A stretch of DNA of 64,000 nucleotides from JAICJC01 sp963757605 (GCA_963757605.1 CAVWSF010000003.1:248001-312000); one strand, 5' to 3'; shown: positions 23,616 through 32,165, numbered from the stretch's first letter. The notes: generated by a model not told the origin, from the letters alone. Program-made: numbers and translations.

Positions 23616-23814
23616 GATGGTTGATCCCACGTCGCCGTGATGTCCCGGGCGGCGAGAACCGAGCAGCGCAAGGACGCAGGTCGGCCCAATATCACGTGAT
23701 ATTGGGCCGACCGAGGACGTCGCGATACGACGGTTCGCAGCCGCAGCCCCACCACGAAGCGAATTCCCGCCACAGGGGTCCGTCCAGGCTCGCGGGGACG
23801 TGGGTTCAACCATC
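23616..23814. repeat. MITE-like inverted-repeat element with a 34-bp central palindrome
   Basis: Ends: GATGGTTGATCCCACGTCGC (from 23616) and, inverted, GATGGTTGAACCCACGTCCC (from 23814), 19 of 21 matching. Centre: 23679-23712 is a perfect 34-bp palindrome with half-site GGTCGGCCCAATATCAC. The arms between are unequal in length (about 42 and 81 bases) and only loosely similar. The trinucleotide CTA flanks both sides (23613-23615 and 23818-23820), the right one being the binding-protein stop complement. It fills the whole gap between the binding protein and permease genes. Confidence 0.65.
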
Positions 23815-23817
23815 TGG

Positions 23818-25005
23818 CTAGCTGGCCTTGACCTCTTCCCACGCGGCCTGATAGGCGGCCCGCTGCGGGATGAACCGCTCGAGATGGACGGGGGCAGCGA
23901 GCCGGTTGGGGTCGCCGATCCGCAGGGAGTCAGCCGCGGCGGGGAGCGCGTACGCCTTCGGGTCCTTCGGGCCCTTGATCGCCAGGTCGCTCTTCTTCAC
24001 CGTCGTGTTCGCGCTGGCGTACACGAAGGCGTTGAAGAGGTCGACGCAGGCGTCGTGGCCGATGAACGAGTCGACGTACTTGTGGCAGTGGTAGTAGTTC
24101 TGCGTGTTCTTCAGCATGACGAACCCGCAGTACCACGCCAGCTGCCCCTCGGTCGGGACCATGTAGCCCGTCTTCAGGCCCGCGGCCAGCATGTCGTTGT
24201 AGTCGTTCGGCCAGGCGTACGTGATCCAGATGTCGCCCGACTTGAACGCCGGCTGCATGTCGTCGTATTCCAGCTTCCAGTAGAACTTGTTGAGCTTCTT
24301 CTGCTCGATCAACTTCTGCTTGGCCGCCTCGATCTCGTCGGCGGACATGTCGTAGATGTCCGACACGCCGTTCACGAGGCCCGCGATCTCCATCGGCGTG
24401 GTGAACCCGTCCCACATCGAGATCTTGCCGGCGTACTTCGGGTTCCAGAAGAGGTTCCAGCTGGTCGCGTCCTCTGGAGCGACCTTGTCGGTCCGGTACA
24501 TGATGCTGGAGTAGCCGGAATCCCACGGGATCCAGTACTGCTTCCCATCGATCTTCCCCCGATCCAGCACCTCGGGGTCGAGCTCGCTGTAGTTCGTGAG
24601 CAGGCTCGTGTCGAACGGCTCCACCAGGCCCTTGTCGACCCAGTCATGCACGTATCCGATGCACGGGTGGGCCAGGTCGTACTGGGCGCCGCTCAGCACC
24701 TTCGCCACGGCGGCGTCGTCCGACTGGAACGCGGTGTAGTTGATGGTGCTCGCCCCGAACTCGTCGACGTACGACTTGCCGGGGACCTTCATGTAGGTCT
24801 GGGCCTTGGTGCCGGCGGCCTCGTATCCCTGCCACTCGTAGACGCTGATGTCTCCGGGCTCCTTGCCGATGGCCGGGCGCGGGGCGCCGGAGTCGCCGCC
24901 GCCTCCGCCGGAGCTCGATCCGCCACCGCAGGCGGAGATGAGCACCGTGCCGCCCGCCGCAGCGGTGCTCGCCAGAAAGCGTCGTCTATCCATCCTCCGC
25001 GCCAT
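23818..25005 (-). CDS. Polyamine-type ABC transporter substrate-binding lipoprotein
   Basis: 395 residues. The N-terminus combines a twin-arginine motif (DRRRFLAS, residues 6-13) with a lipobox (LISAC, cysteine 26), so export by Tat and lipid anchoring are expected. A Gly/Ser-rich linker follows. The binding fold starts at ISVYEWQGYE near 54, with PotD/F-like elements: VEPFDTSLLTNYSEL near 130, WIPWDSGYSSIMYRTDKV near 158, and the LAWYCGFVMLKNT strand near 288. The ATG at 25005 has AAGGAGG four bases upstream. It probably binds a polyamine or related cationic compound outside the membrane. A lipoprotein gene diverges 48 bases away. Confidence 0.88.
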   Translation of the reverse strand: MARRMDRRRFLASTAAAGGTVLISACGGGSSSGGGGGDSGAPRPAIGKEPGDISVYEWQGYEAAGTKAQTYMKVPGKSYVDEFGASTINYTAFQSDDAAVAKVLSGAQYDLAHPCIGYVHDWVDKGLVEPFDTSLLTNYSELDPEVLDRGKIDGKQYWIPWDSGYSSIMYRTDKVAPEDATSWNLFWNPKYAGKISMWDGFTTPMEIAGLVNGVSDIYDMSADEIEAAKQKLIEQKKLNKFYWKLEYDDMQPAFKSGDIWITYAWPNDYNDMLAAGLKTGYMVPTEGQLAWYCGFVMLKNTQNYYHCHKYVDSFIGHDACVDLFNAFVYASANTTVKKSDLAIKGPKDPKAYALPAAADSLRIGDPNRLAAPVHLERFIPQRAAYQAAWEEVKAS

Positions 25006-25053
25006 GGTTCCTCCTTGGGCCGGGGGGTGCGCGCACGTGCGAACATACCGGGG

Positions 25054-25617
25054 ATGGCCCGGGGTGTCTATCTCGTGACCGCCGCAACGCTCTTCGCGTG
25101 TCTGATCGCGGCCTGCGGCGGAGGCGGCCAGGCGGCGGACGGGGCCGCGACCGCGAGCCTGCCCGTCCTCAAGGCGGTGCCGGGCCTCTCGGCAGAGGAT
25201 CGCGCGCTCGACGCCGAGGCGCTCACCCACGACGCACCGCTCCCCGGCCTCGCCGGCAACCTCGAGCACTGGGGCTTCCTCGGCGGACGCGAGCGGGAGT
25301 TCAAGGGCGCCTCGAAGATGTTCGCCGACGTGGTCTCGCGAACACTCCTCTTCCGCAACCCGGCCGGCGCGGCGGCCTACGTGGCCTTCGTCGCCGACCA
25401 CGCGGCGAGCTACTGGGGGCCGGGCACGGCCGTGCGGCGGATCAGCTCTGCGGGGCGGCCCGGCTTCTTCGTCCGCGGCGCGAGCTGCGGCTGCCACCGC
25501 GAGAGCCCCATCCTGGTCACGGTCGTGTCGCAGCGGGCGCGGGTGAGCTGGCTCCTCGTGAACGGCCCCGGCGCGACGCGGGCCCGCGCCCAGGCGCTCG
25601 CCGCCCGCATGCCGTGA
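25054..25617 (+). CDS. Secreted lipoprotein of unknown function
   Basis: 187 residues from the ATG at 25054. Signal peptide with lipobox LIAAC at about residue 20, then a Gly-rich linker. The mature domain has helix EHWGFLGGREREF, helix VSRTLLFRNPAGAAAYVAFVADH and strands around RRISSAGRPGFFVRGASCGCH and ILVTVVSQRARVSWLLVNG. The CGC motif could form a disulfide or bind metal. The pattern (A-A-x-x-Y-V-x-F) recalls small actinobacterial lipoproteins of unknown role. Its TGA overlaps the GTG of the next gene. It diverges from the binding-protein gene across 48 bases. Confidence 0.65.
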   Translation: MARGVYLVTAATLFACLIAACGGGGQAADGAATASLPVLKAVPGLSAEDRALDAEALTHDAPLPGLAGNLEHWGFLGGREREFKGASKMFADVVSRTLLFRNPAGAAAYVAFVADHAASYWGPGTAVRRISSAGRPGFFVRGASCGCHRESPILVTVVSQRARVSWLLVNGPGATRARAQALAARMP

Positions 25618-26468
25618 GCGGCCGTGTCCTGGTCTGCGAGTGGTACCCGATGGACGCGGTGCGCGAGTCGCTGCCCGGGGCCGAGCGCGCCGCGGTGGCC
25701 GACGGCGGGCCGGGCGTCGCGGCGCTCCTGGTGGGCCCCGACTCGCCCGTCGCGGCTGCGGACATCGCCCGGATGCCCGACCTGCGCGTCATCGCGACGG
25801 CGTCGACAGGCGTCGACCACATCGACGCCGCGGCTGCGGCCGAGGCCGGGGTCGAGGTGCGCGACGCCGGCGACTACTGCGCCGAGGAGGTGGCCGACCA
25901 CGCCCTCGCGCTCCTCGTCGCGCTCCTGCGCGGCGTGCCTGTGCAGGAGCGCTCGGTGCAGGCCGGCAGGTTCGACCACCGGGCCGGCGGCGTCCCCCGT
26001 CGCCTGGCCGGGACGCGGCTCGCCGTCGTCGGCTACGGCCGGATCGGCCGCGGCCTCGCAGAACGTGCGCAGGCGCTCGGGATGGACGTCCGCCGGTACG
26101 ACCCGTACGTGCCGGGCGGGGAGCCGGATCTCGACGAGCTCCTGCGCTGGGCGCAGGCCGTGTCGCTGCACATGCCGCTCACGCCGGAGACCGAGGGGCT
26201 CTTCGACGCCCGCCGGCTGGCGCTCCTCACCCCGGGCACGATCCTCGTGAACACGGCCCGCGCGGCGATCGTCGACCGGGCGGCGATGCTCGAGGCGACC
26301 CACGTGCGGGCCGCGTTCGACGCGCTCTGGGAGCGACCGCCGGGCGCCGACCTGCTCGGCCACGACCACCTGGTGCTGACGCCGTACGCCGCCTGGTACT
26401 CCGAGACGACCGAGCTCGAGCCCTACCTGCGCGCGGCCCGCGCCGCCGCCGAGGCGCTGGCGAGCTAG
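25614..26468 (+). CDS. D-2-hydroxyacid dehydrogenase-family protein with altered active site
   Basis: 284 residues from the GTG at 25614 (GTGA overlap). The NAD-binding Rossmann motif is VVGYGRIGRGLAERAQALGM near residue 140 and the acidic residue that selects NAD follows in RYDPY. The arginine of the active site is kept (LVNTARAAIVDRAA near 212). The catalytic histidine, normally in TPH(x)AWYS, is replaced by tyrosine (LTPYAAWYSETT near 262). The glutamate-bearing segment is shortened. The protein is also about 35 residues shorter than usual. It may bind NAD without the normal hydride chemistry. A repeat pair follows immediately after its stop. Confidence 0.75.
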   Translation: MSGRVLVCEWYPMDAVRESLPGAERAAVADGGPGVAALLVGPDSPVAAADIARMPDLRVIATASTGVDHIDAAAAAEAGVEVRDAGDYCAEEVADHALALLVALLRGVPVQERSVQAGRFDHRAGGVPRRLAGTRLAVVGYGRIGRGLAERAQALGMDVRRYDPYVPGGEPDLDELLRWAQAVSLHMPLTPETEGLFDARRLALLTPGTILVNTARAAIVDRAAMLEATHVRAAFDALWERPPGADLLGHDHLVLTPYAAWYSETTELEPYLRAARAAAEALAS

Positions 26469-26469
26469 C

Positions 26470-26611
26470 GGGGTCAGACCCCGCATCGGACCTGCGCACC
26501 GTTTCGTTGCACGATCGTTGCGGCTGCCGCCCGCGGAGGGGCGCCATACCACCCGAGTCGTCACGGCTTCGCGTCGCCGGCGTGACGGCCGCCGATGCGG
26601 GGTCTGACCCC
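26470..26611. repeat. Inverted pair of REP-like 20-mers (copies 2 and 3)
   Basis: 26470-26489 and 26592-26611 are exact copies of CCGATGCGGGGTCTGACCCC in opposite orientation, 102 bases apart. The first copy begins one base after the stop of the dehydrogenase-like gene. The 102-base middle is not palindromic. The layout (two head-to-head REP units after a gene) resembles BIME-type elements. It lies directly upstream of the GGDEF-EAL gene. Confidence 0.8.
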
Positions 26612-26662
26612 AGGGCCCCGCCGCTCAATTCAGCCGTTGCCACGACGATCAACGCCGGAGAG

Positions 26663-28885
26663 GTGCCTCCCCGCCCCACAGCCGAACATCGCCTCCAGGT
26701 CCAGAACGCGGCCACGCGGGCGCTCGCGGAGGCCGGCTCGCTGGCCGACGCCGCGCCGCGCGTCCTGGCCGCGCTCGGCGGCCCGCTGGGATGGGAGCTC
26801 GGCGCCGTGTGGTGCGTCGACCGGGCGTCCGGCCGGCTTCGCTGCACGTCGGTGTGGCACGGCGAGGCCATCGACGCCAGCGCCTTCACTGCCGCCTGCG
26901 GGCGGACCGCCTTCCCGATCGGGAGCGGCATCCCGGGACGGGCCTGGGCCGAGGGCGGCCCGATCTGGGTGAACGACGTCGCCCGGCTGGCACGCTCCGA
27001 GCGTGTCCGCGACACCGCCCGGCTGGGACTCCACGCGGCGTTCGCGTTCCCGATCCTCCTGCCGTCAGGGGTCCTCGGCGTCATGGAGTTCTTCAGCCGC
27101 GACGTGCGCCGGCCCGACGGGGCGCTGCTCGAGCTCATGCAGTCCGTCGGAAGCCAGATCGCGCAGTTCATCGAGCGCACCCACGCCGAGGAGGCGGCCC
27201 GCACCGCCGAGGAGCGCTTCCAGGCGCTCACGGCGAGCGCGGTCGGCCTGTGGCAGGTGAACGCCGCCGGCGAGACCGTCTTCACGAACGCCTCGATGCG
27301 GGCGCTCCTCGAGGTCGACGAGGCCGACGACCTCCGCAGCGTGACCCACGGCGAGTTCTTCGCGCCCGGGTCGCTCGAGCGGATCGAGCAGACCGACGAC
27401 GGCGCGACGCGCGAGGCCGAGCTCCGCGGCCGGCGCGGCGGCATCCGCCATGTGCTCGTCTCGGGCGCGCCACTCGCCAACTCCCGCGACGGCGACGTCC
27501 TGCGCACCTTCATCGACGTGAGCGAGGGCCGCGAGGCCCAGGAGCGGCTGGCGTACGTCGCCCACCACGACGACGTGACCGGGCTGCCGAACCGGGCGAT
27601 GCTGATGCAGCACCTCGAGGTCGCACTCGCCCGCGCCGAGCGCACCGGCGCCGCGGTCGCGGTGATCTGCGTCGACATCGACGACTTCCGGCTGGTGAAC
27701 GACTCGGTCGGACACGCCGCCGGCGACGCCGTGCTGCGCGAGACCGCCGCCCGCCTGCGCCGGGCCACGCGGCCGGCTGACGTCGTCGCCCGCTTCTCGG
27801 CCGACGAGTTCCTCGTGCTGCTGGCCGACATCGAGCCCGCCACCGGGACGGCCGGCGACGACGCCCACCAGCACGACTCGGCCCAGGTCAGCCAGGCGAT
27901 CGCAGGCCAGGTCCGCTACGCGCTCCAGGCACCGCTCCTCGTGGAGGGGAACGAGATCTCGATCGGCGTCTCGACCGGGATCGCCATCGCCGAGCCCGAG
28001 GGGGCGAGCCCCGAGGGGCTTCTGCGCGCCGCCCGTGACGACCTGATGCAGGGCCGCGACGCCGACCGCGGCGGCGGCCCCGCCGTCGAGCACCGGCCGC
28101 GCCTCGAGCTCTCCTTCGTCACCCGCCTGCGCCGGGCGGTCGAGCGCGAGGAGCTCGTCCTGCACTACCAGCCGGTGATGGACCTGATCGGGGGCCGGAT
28201 GGTCGGCGTCGAGGCCCTCGTCCGCTGGGACGACCCGGAGCACGGTCTCATCCAGCCCGGCGACTTCATCCCCGTCGCCGAGCGCATCGGCATGATCGGG
28301 TCGATCTCGCACTGGGTCGTGCACAGCGCCTGCCGCCAGGCGCACGAGTGGCAGGCGGCCGGCCTCGACCTGAGCGTCGCCATCAACCTGCCGCCGATCC
28401 TGTGGCAGCCCTCGATGCTGCGCCGGCTGACGAGGACGATCCAGACCTTCGGGATCGCCGCCGGGCAGCTCATGATCGAGATCACCGAGTCGGCCGCGAT
28501 GACCGACCCCGACCGCACGACGCGCATCCTGCGCGAGCTCCACGAGCGCGGCTTCGGCCTCGCCATCGACGACTTCGGCACCGGCTACTCCTCGCTCTCG
28601 CGGCTGAAGCAGATGCCGGTGACCACGATCAAGATCGACCGCTCGTTCATCCGCGACCTGCCCGGAGACGCCCACTCGGCCACCATGGTCGCGGCGATCA
28701 TCGGGCTCGCCCGGACGCTCGGGCTCGTCCCGCTGGCGGAGGGCATCGAGACGCCCGAGCAGCTGCGCTTCCTCACCGAGCGCGGGTGTCCGCTCGGCCA
28801 GGGCTTCCACTTCTCGCGCCCGGTGCCCGCCGCGGAGATCGCCGGCCTCTGCGAGCGGCTCTCGCCGGGCCGGCGCGCGGCCTAG
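26663..28885 (+). CDS. GAF-PAS-GGDEF-EAL protein, probably a c-di-GMP phosphodiesterase
   Basis: About 740 residues from the GTG at 26663. The start is uncertain because that GTG has no spaced ribosome site, and an in-frame GTG at 26582 would place part of a repeat in the coding region. Order: GAF (about 15-170), PAS-like (185-300), GGDEF (310-470), EAL (490-735). The GGDEF signature is degenerate, RFSADEF instead of GGDEF, so cyclase activity is doubtful. EAL is intact: VGVEALVRW, IEITESA, DDFGTGYSSLSRLK, KIDRSFI and EGIET all fit an active phosphodiesterase. Soluble, no membrane spans. Expected role: lowering c-di-GMP in response to a GAF/PAS ligand. Confidence 0.85.
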   Translation: MPPRPTAEHRLQVQNAATRALAEAGSLADAAPRVLAALGGPLGWELGAVWCVDRASGRLRCTSVWHGEAIDASAFTAACGRTAFPIGSGIPGRAWAEGGPIWVNDVARLARSERVRDTARLGLHAAFAFPILLPSGVLGVMEFFSRDVRRPDGALLELMQSVGSQIAQFIERTHAEEAARTAEERFQALTASAVGLWQVNAAGETVFTNASMRALLEVDEADDLRSVTHGEFFAPGSLERIEQTDDGATREAELRGRRGGIRHVLVSGAPLANSRDGDVLRTFIDVSEGREAQERLAYVAHHDDVTGLPNRAMLMQHLEVALARAERTGAAVAVICVDIDDFRLVNDSVGHAAGDAVLRETAARLRRATRPADVVARFSADEFLVLLADIEPATGTAGDDAHQHDSAQVSQAIAGQVRYALQAPLLVEGNEISIGVSTGIAIAEPEGASPEGLLRAARDDLMQGRDADRGGGPAVEHRPRLELSFVTRLRRAVEREELVLHYQPVMDLIGGRMVGVEALVRWDDPEHGLIQPGDFIPVAERIGMIGSISHWVVHSACRQAHEWQAAGLDLSVAINLPPILWQPSMLRRLTRTIQTFGIAAGQLMIEITESAAMTDPDRTTRILRELHERGFGLAIDDFGTGYSSLSRLKQMPVTTIKIDRSFIRDLPGDAHSATMVAAIIGLARTLGLVPLAEGIETPEQLRFLTERGCPLGQGFHFSRPVPAAEIAGLCERLSPGRRAA

Positions 28886-29037
28886 GCTCTCAGGCTTCGC
28901 TCATCGCGGGATGGCAGACGTGATCGACCTGGGCGGCGTTCCCGCCCTGTTGATCCACCAGGGCTCGGCGTTCCAGATCGCCGTCATCGGATGGACCGAC
29001 GACGCGAGCCTCGAGGCTGTCGCCGCTCGACGGCAGC

Positions 29038-31053
29038 TCACACCAGGTCGCGCGGGAAGCTCCGCTTCCACGTCTTCTCGAAGGCGGGCTTGTCGCCCTC
29101 CCACGCTCGCACGGTGCACTGCACGTGGAACGACTCCGCGTCGCAGGTCACCTCCGAGACGCTCTCGCAGCGGGTCCGCCACTCGCCGCGGCCCAGGGTG
29201 CCGGCCGTCTCGCACCGCACGCGGGCCGAGAGCGGGTCGCCCTCCACGATCGAGAAGAAGGTCTGGTTTCGATCCGACACCTCGAGGCCGTTCGGCAGGC
29301 GCACGAGCCCGCCGACCTCCCAGTCGTAGGCCAGCTCGACGCGGCCCGTCGAGAGGTCGTGCGAGACGGTGCGCCCCGCCGGCGCCGGACGCAGCACCTC
29401 CGTCTTCAGCGGCTCGGACTCCTCCGGCTCTCCGAAGTCGGGGAGCGCCGCATCCTCGGGCCGCGGCTCGCGCACGGGCAGCGTGAGCGTGCTCTCGTCG
29501 GCGAGGAGCGCGAGCCGCACCGGCTCGGGCGAGGGCCACGCCCACGGCCAGTACGTGGGCGAGACGCCGAGCCGGATCCGGTTCCCGGCCGCGAATGCGT
29601 GGCCGGCCGCGTCGAGCTTGACCGTGGCGGTGAAGGGCTCGCCGGTGACGAGCGGCTGCGGGTGCTCGTCGCTCTCGCGGTGGGTGAGGTTCTGGAGCGC
29701 CCGCGTGACGACCGTCGAGGCGCCGTCGGGCCACACCTCGCACAGCCGGACGGCGACGAGCGCCAGCGGCCGGTCGCTCTCGAGCCGCAGCGTCACCTCG
29801 GGATAACCGAGGATCTCGAGCCGCTCGGGCAGCGGGTCGGACGTGAAGGTGAGACTCATGCCGTCCATCGCCCGCTGGTCGCCGGGCCAGTCGGCCACCT
29901 CGCCGTAGGGGCACCACGACCCGGCGTCGAGCCCGGCCGTCTGGAGGCCGACGATCTCGAGCCGGCCCGCCGCCGCGCCCTCCTCCAGCCGGCCGTCGCC
30001 GCCGAGGCCGAGCGTGCGCGCGGGGACGTCGGCGCGCGGCCAGCCCTCCTCGGCCACCCACCGGCCCGGCCGCTCGGTGTAGCACGTCGCCGGCCGCACG
30101 GGCTCGTGGATCCAGGCCCGCAGCATCGGCTCGTCCATGATCCCGGTGTCGACGCCGCGCAGCCAGTGGTCGAACCAGCGCACGACCTCCTGGAGGAAGC
30201 CGATGGTCGGCCCCGGCGGGCCGGCCTGCGGCCACGCGTGCGCCCACGGCCCGATCAGCCCCTTCCGCGGGACGGACAGCCCCTCGAGCAGGCGCGGGAT
30301 CGCGTTCGTGTAGCCGTCGGCCCAGCCGCCGACTGCGTAGACGGGCACCTCGATCCGCGAGAAGTCCTCGCACACCGAGCCCTGCTTCCAGTAGTCGTCG
30401 CGGCGCTGGTGGCCCAGCCAGTGGTTGATGAACGGCGGGGCGTCGCTCATCCGCTCCAGCCACATGTCCCGCCAGCGCGCGCCCACGATGTCGGGGTCGG
30501 GCGGCCAGGCGCTCCACCCGAGCATCGACGAGGCCCACTGCACCGCGTCCGAGCCGACGCACCCGCCGTCGTAGTGGACGTCGTCGGCATAGCGGTCGTC
30601 GGTTGAGCACAGGGTGACGATCGCGCCCAGCTCAGGCGGGCGGTTCGCGGCCACCTGGAGCGAGTTGAAGCCGCTCCACGAGATGCCGATCATCCCGACC
30701 TTCCCGGTCGACCACGGCTGCTGCGCGATCCAGGCGATGACTTCGCAGGCGTCGGACTGCTCCTGGGGCAGGTACTCGTCCTCGAGGATCCCGTCCGACT
30801 CGCCGGTGCCGCGCTGGTCGACCCGGATGCAGGCGTAGCCGTGGCCGGCCAGGTACGGGAAGTGGCGGGAGTCGCGGGCCGCGGTGCCGTCGTTCAGGCG
30901 GTACGGCAGGTACTCGAGGATCGCCGGGACCGGGTCGCGCTCGGCGTCCTCGGGGAGCCAGATGCGGGCGGCGAGGCGGCAGCCGTCGGCGAGCTCGATC
31001 CACGCGGTCGGGATCGTGCGGACCGGCCGCGGGAAGTCGGTGACGACGCGCAC
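29038..31053 (-). CDS. CocE/NonD-family alpha/beta hydrolase (X-Pro dipeptidyl-peptidase-like)
   Basis: 671 residues. Alpha/beta-hydrolase core at the N-terminus with nucleophile serine in IGISWSGFNS near 126 and RVDQRGTGES near 82. A helical cap follows, then a C-terminal jelly-roll domain from about 400 on (VTLRLESDRPLALVAVRLCEV). GPWAHAWP near 270 holds the likely catalytic histidine region. No signal peptide, so cytoplasmic. Relatives hydrolyse esters or amide bonds (cocaine esterase, X-Pro peptidase, glutaryl acylase); substrate unknown. Start GTG. The short gap 28886-29037 holds nothing I can support. Confidence 0.87.
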   Translation of the reverse strand: MRVVTDFPRPVRTIPTAWIELADGCRLAARIWLPEDAERDPVPAILEYLPYRLNDGTAARDSRHFPYLAGHGYACIRVDQRGTGESDGILEDEYLPQEQSDACEVIAWIAQQPWSTGKVGMIGISWSGFNSLQVAANRPPELGAIVTLCSTDDRYADDVHYDGGCVGSDAVQWASSMLGWSAWPPDPDIVGARWRDMWLERMSDAPPFINHWLGHQRRDDYWKQGSVCEDFSRIEVPVYAVGGWADGYTNAIPRLLEGLSVPRKGLIGPWAHAWPQAGPPGPTIGFLQEVVRWFDHWLRGVDTGIMDEPMLRAWIHEPVRPATCYTERPGRWVAEEGWPRADVPARTLGLGGDGRLEEGAAAGRLEIVGLQTAGLDAGSWCPYGEVADWPGDQRAMDGMSLTFTSDPLPERLEILGYPEVTLRLESDRPLALVAVRLCEVWPDGASTVVTRALQNLTHRESDEHPQPLVTGEPFTATVKLDAAGHAFAAGNRIRLGVSPTYWPWAWPSPEPVRLALLADESTLTLPVREPRPEDAALPDFGEPEESEPLKTEVLRPAPAGRTVSHDLSTGRVELAYDWEVGGLVRLPNGLEVSDRNQTFFSIVEGDPLSARVRCETAGTLGRGEWRTRCESVSEVTCDAESFHVQCTVRAWEGDKPAFEKTWKRSFPRDLV

Positions 31054-31087
31054 GGGGCGATTTAAGCAGGCTCGCGCCGAGTCCGCG

Positions 31088-32023
31088 CTAGGCAGCCAGC
31101 TCCGTCGGCCTGACCTCCAGCTCCATCACCGTCCCCGCGCGCAGCACCGTCACGGACTGCGGCGCGTCGATCGCGTCGGCCGAGAGCAGGCGCTGGAGCT
31201 CCTCGACGCTCTCGATCGGGCTGCCGTTGAGCGCCACGACGATGTCCTCGGGACGCAGGCCTGCCAGGCCGGCCGGACTGCCGGCCGCGACGTCGATCAG
31301 CTCGATTCCCGTCGTGCGGCCGAGGGCTGCCACCGCCTTCGGCGGAAGGGGCCGCGGGGCGGCGCCCACGCCGAGGTAGGCGCGCCGCACGCGCCCATCG
31401 CGCGCCAGCGTCGCGATCAGGCCGCGCGTGTGGTCGTTGATCGGCACGGCCAGGCCGAGCCCCATCCCGGCCAGCGCGGTGTTGATCCCGACGACCCGGC
31501 CGTCGCTCGTCGCGAGCGCTCCGCCGGAGTTGCCGGGGTTCAGGCTCGCATCCGTCTGGATCACGTTGTCGATCATGCGCAGCGTGCCGCCGGCACGGGC
31601 CGGCAGCGACCGCCCGACCGCCGACACCACGCCGGCGGTCACCGAGCCTGCGAATCCGTAGGGATTGCCGATCGCGACGACGAGCTGGCCGACCTGAAGC
31701 GTGGACGCGTCGCCGAGCTCTGCCGGGGGCAGCTCGCCGTCCTCGATGCCGATCACCGCGAGGTCGCTGAACGGATCGCGACCGGTCACCGAGAAGCGGA
31801 ACTCGCGGCCGTCGGGAAACGACGCCCAGCCTCCTCGCGTCCGCGCCGGCACGACGTGCGCGTTCGTCACGAGCTCGCGCTCGGAGATCGCGACCGCGGC
31901 GCCGCCCGCCTCGCGCACGCCCGACCGTGAGCGCAGCCGGACGCGCAGGTTCGCGACCGACGGCGAGACGAGCGCGACCACGTCGATGACCGCGCGCGAG
32001 TAGGCGTCGAGAAGGTCGTCCAT
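31088..32023 (-). CDS. Trypsin-like serine protease with PDZ domain (HtrA/DegP-like)
   Basis: 311 residues. Protease domain at about 20-200 with the full triad: histidine in VTNAHVV near 55, aspartate in DPFSDLAVIG near 87 and serine in LNPGNSGGAL near 167. A PDZ domain follows at about 215-305 (YLGVGAAP, GLAGLRPEDIVVALNG, SVTVLRAG). Unlike most HtrA proteins it has no signal peptide or N-terminal membrane anchor from this start, so it may work in the cytoplasm. A 20-bp tandem array starts 23 bases upstream and may control it. The CocE-type gene follows on the same strand after 34 bases. Confidence 0.88.
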   Translation of the reverse strand: MDDLLDAYSRAVIDVVALVSPSVANLRVRLRSRSGVREAGGAAVAISERELVTNAHVVPARTRGGWASFPDGREFRFSVTGRDPFSDLAVIGIEDGELPPAELGDASTLQVGQLVVAIGNPYGFAGSVTAGVVSAVGRSLPARAGGTLRMIDNVIQTDASLNPGNSGGALATSDGRVVGINTALAGMGLGLAVPINDHTRGLIATLARDGRVRRAYLGVGAAPRPLPPKAVAALGRTTGIELIDVAAGSPAGLAGLRPEDIVVALNGSPIESVEELQRLLSADAIDAPQSVTVLRAGTVMELEVRPTELAA

Positions 32024-32045
32024 GACCGGTCAGCGTAGCTGCGGC

Positions 32046-32165
32046 GGCCAATTGACACTCGGCACGGCCAACGAGGCAATCGCCACGGCCAATTGGCACT
32101 CGCCACAGCCAACTGGCACTCGCGACGGCCAAAGTGGCACTCACACCGGCCAATTGACCACCGCC
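32046..32165. repeat. Six-unit, 20/21-bp tandem array upstream of the protease gene
   Basis: The pentamer (G/A)GCCA starts at 32046, 32066, 32087, 32107, 32127 and 32148, i.e. spacings 20, 21, 20, 20, 21. The consensus unit is about ACGGCCAATTGGCACTCGCC; units differ by a few bases, and several contain the palindrome CCAATTGG or a variant. A possible seventh, displaced unit begins at 32177. The mean spacing of 20.4 bases equals two helical turns, placing every unit on one DNA face. It lies 23 bases before the protease start. The rest of 32166-32290 shows no gene. Confidence 0.75.

Noticed and set aside
28911..29486. Plus-strand frame opening MADVIDLGGVPALLIHQGSA
   Set aside because: The first 40 residues look protein-like, but the rest runs antisense to the CocE-type gene and is Arg/Ser/Ala-rich. 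There is no ribosome site. It may be a short remnant, but I cannot support it as a gene.
32046..32165. CRISPR array
   Set aside because: Units are 20-21 bp with no separate spacers, and no cas genes are present; it is a phased tandem repeat.
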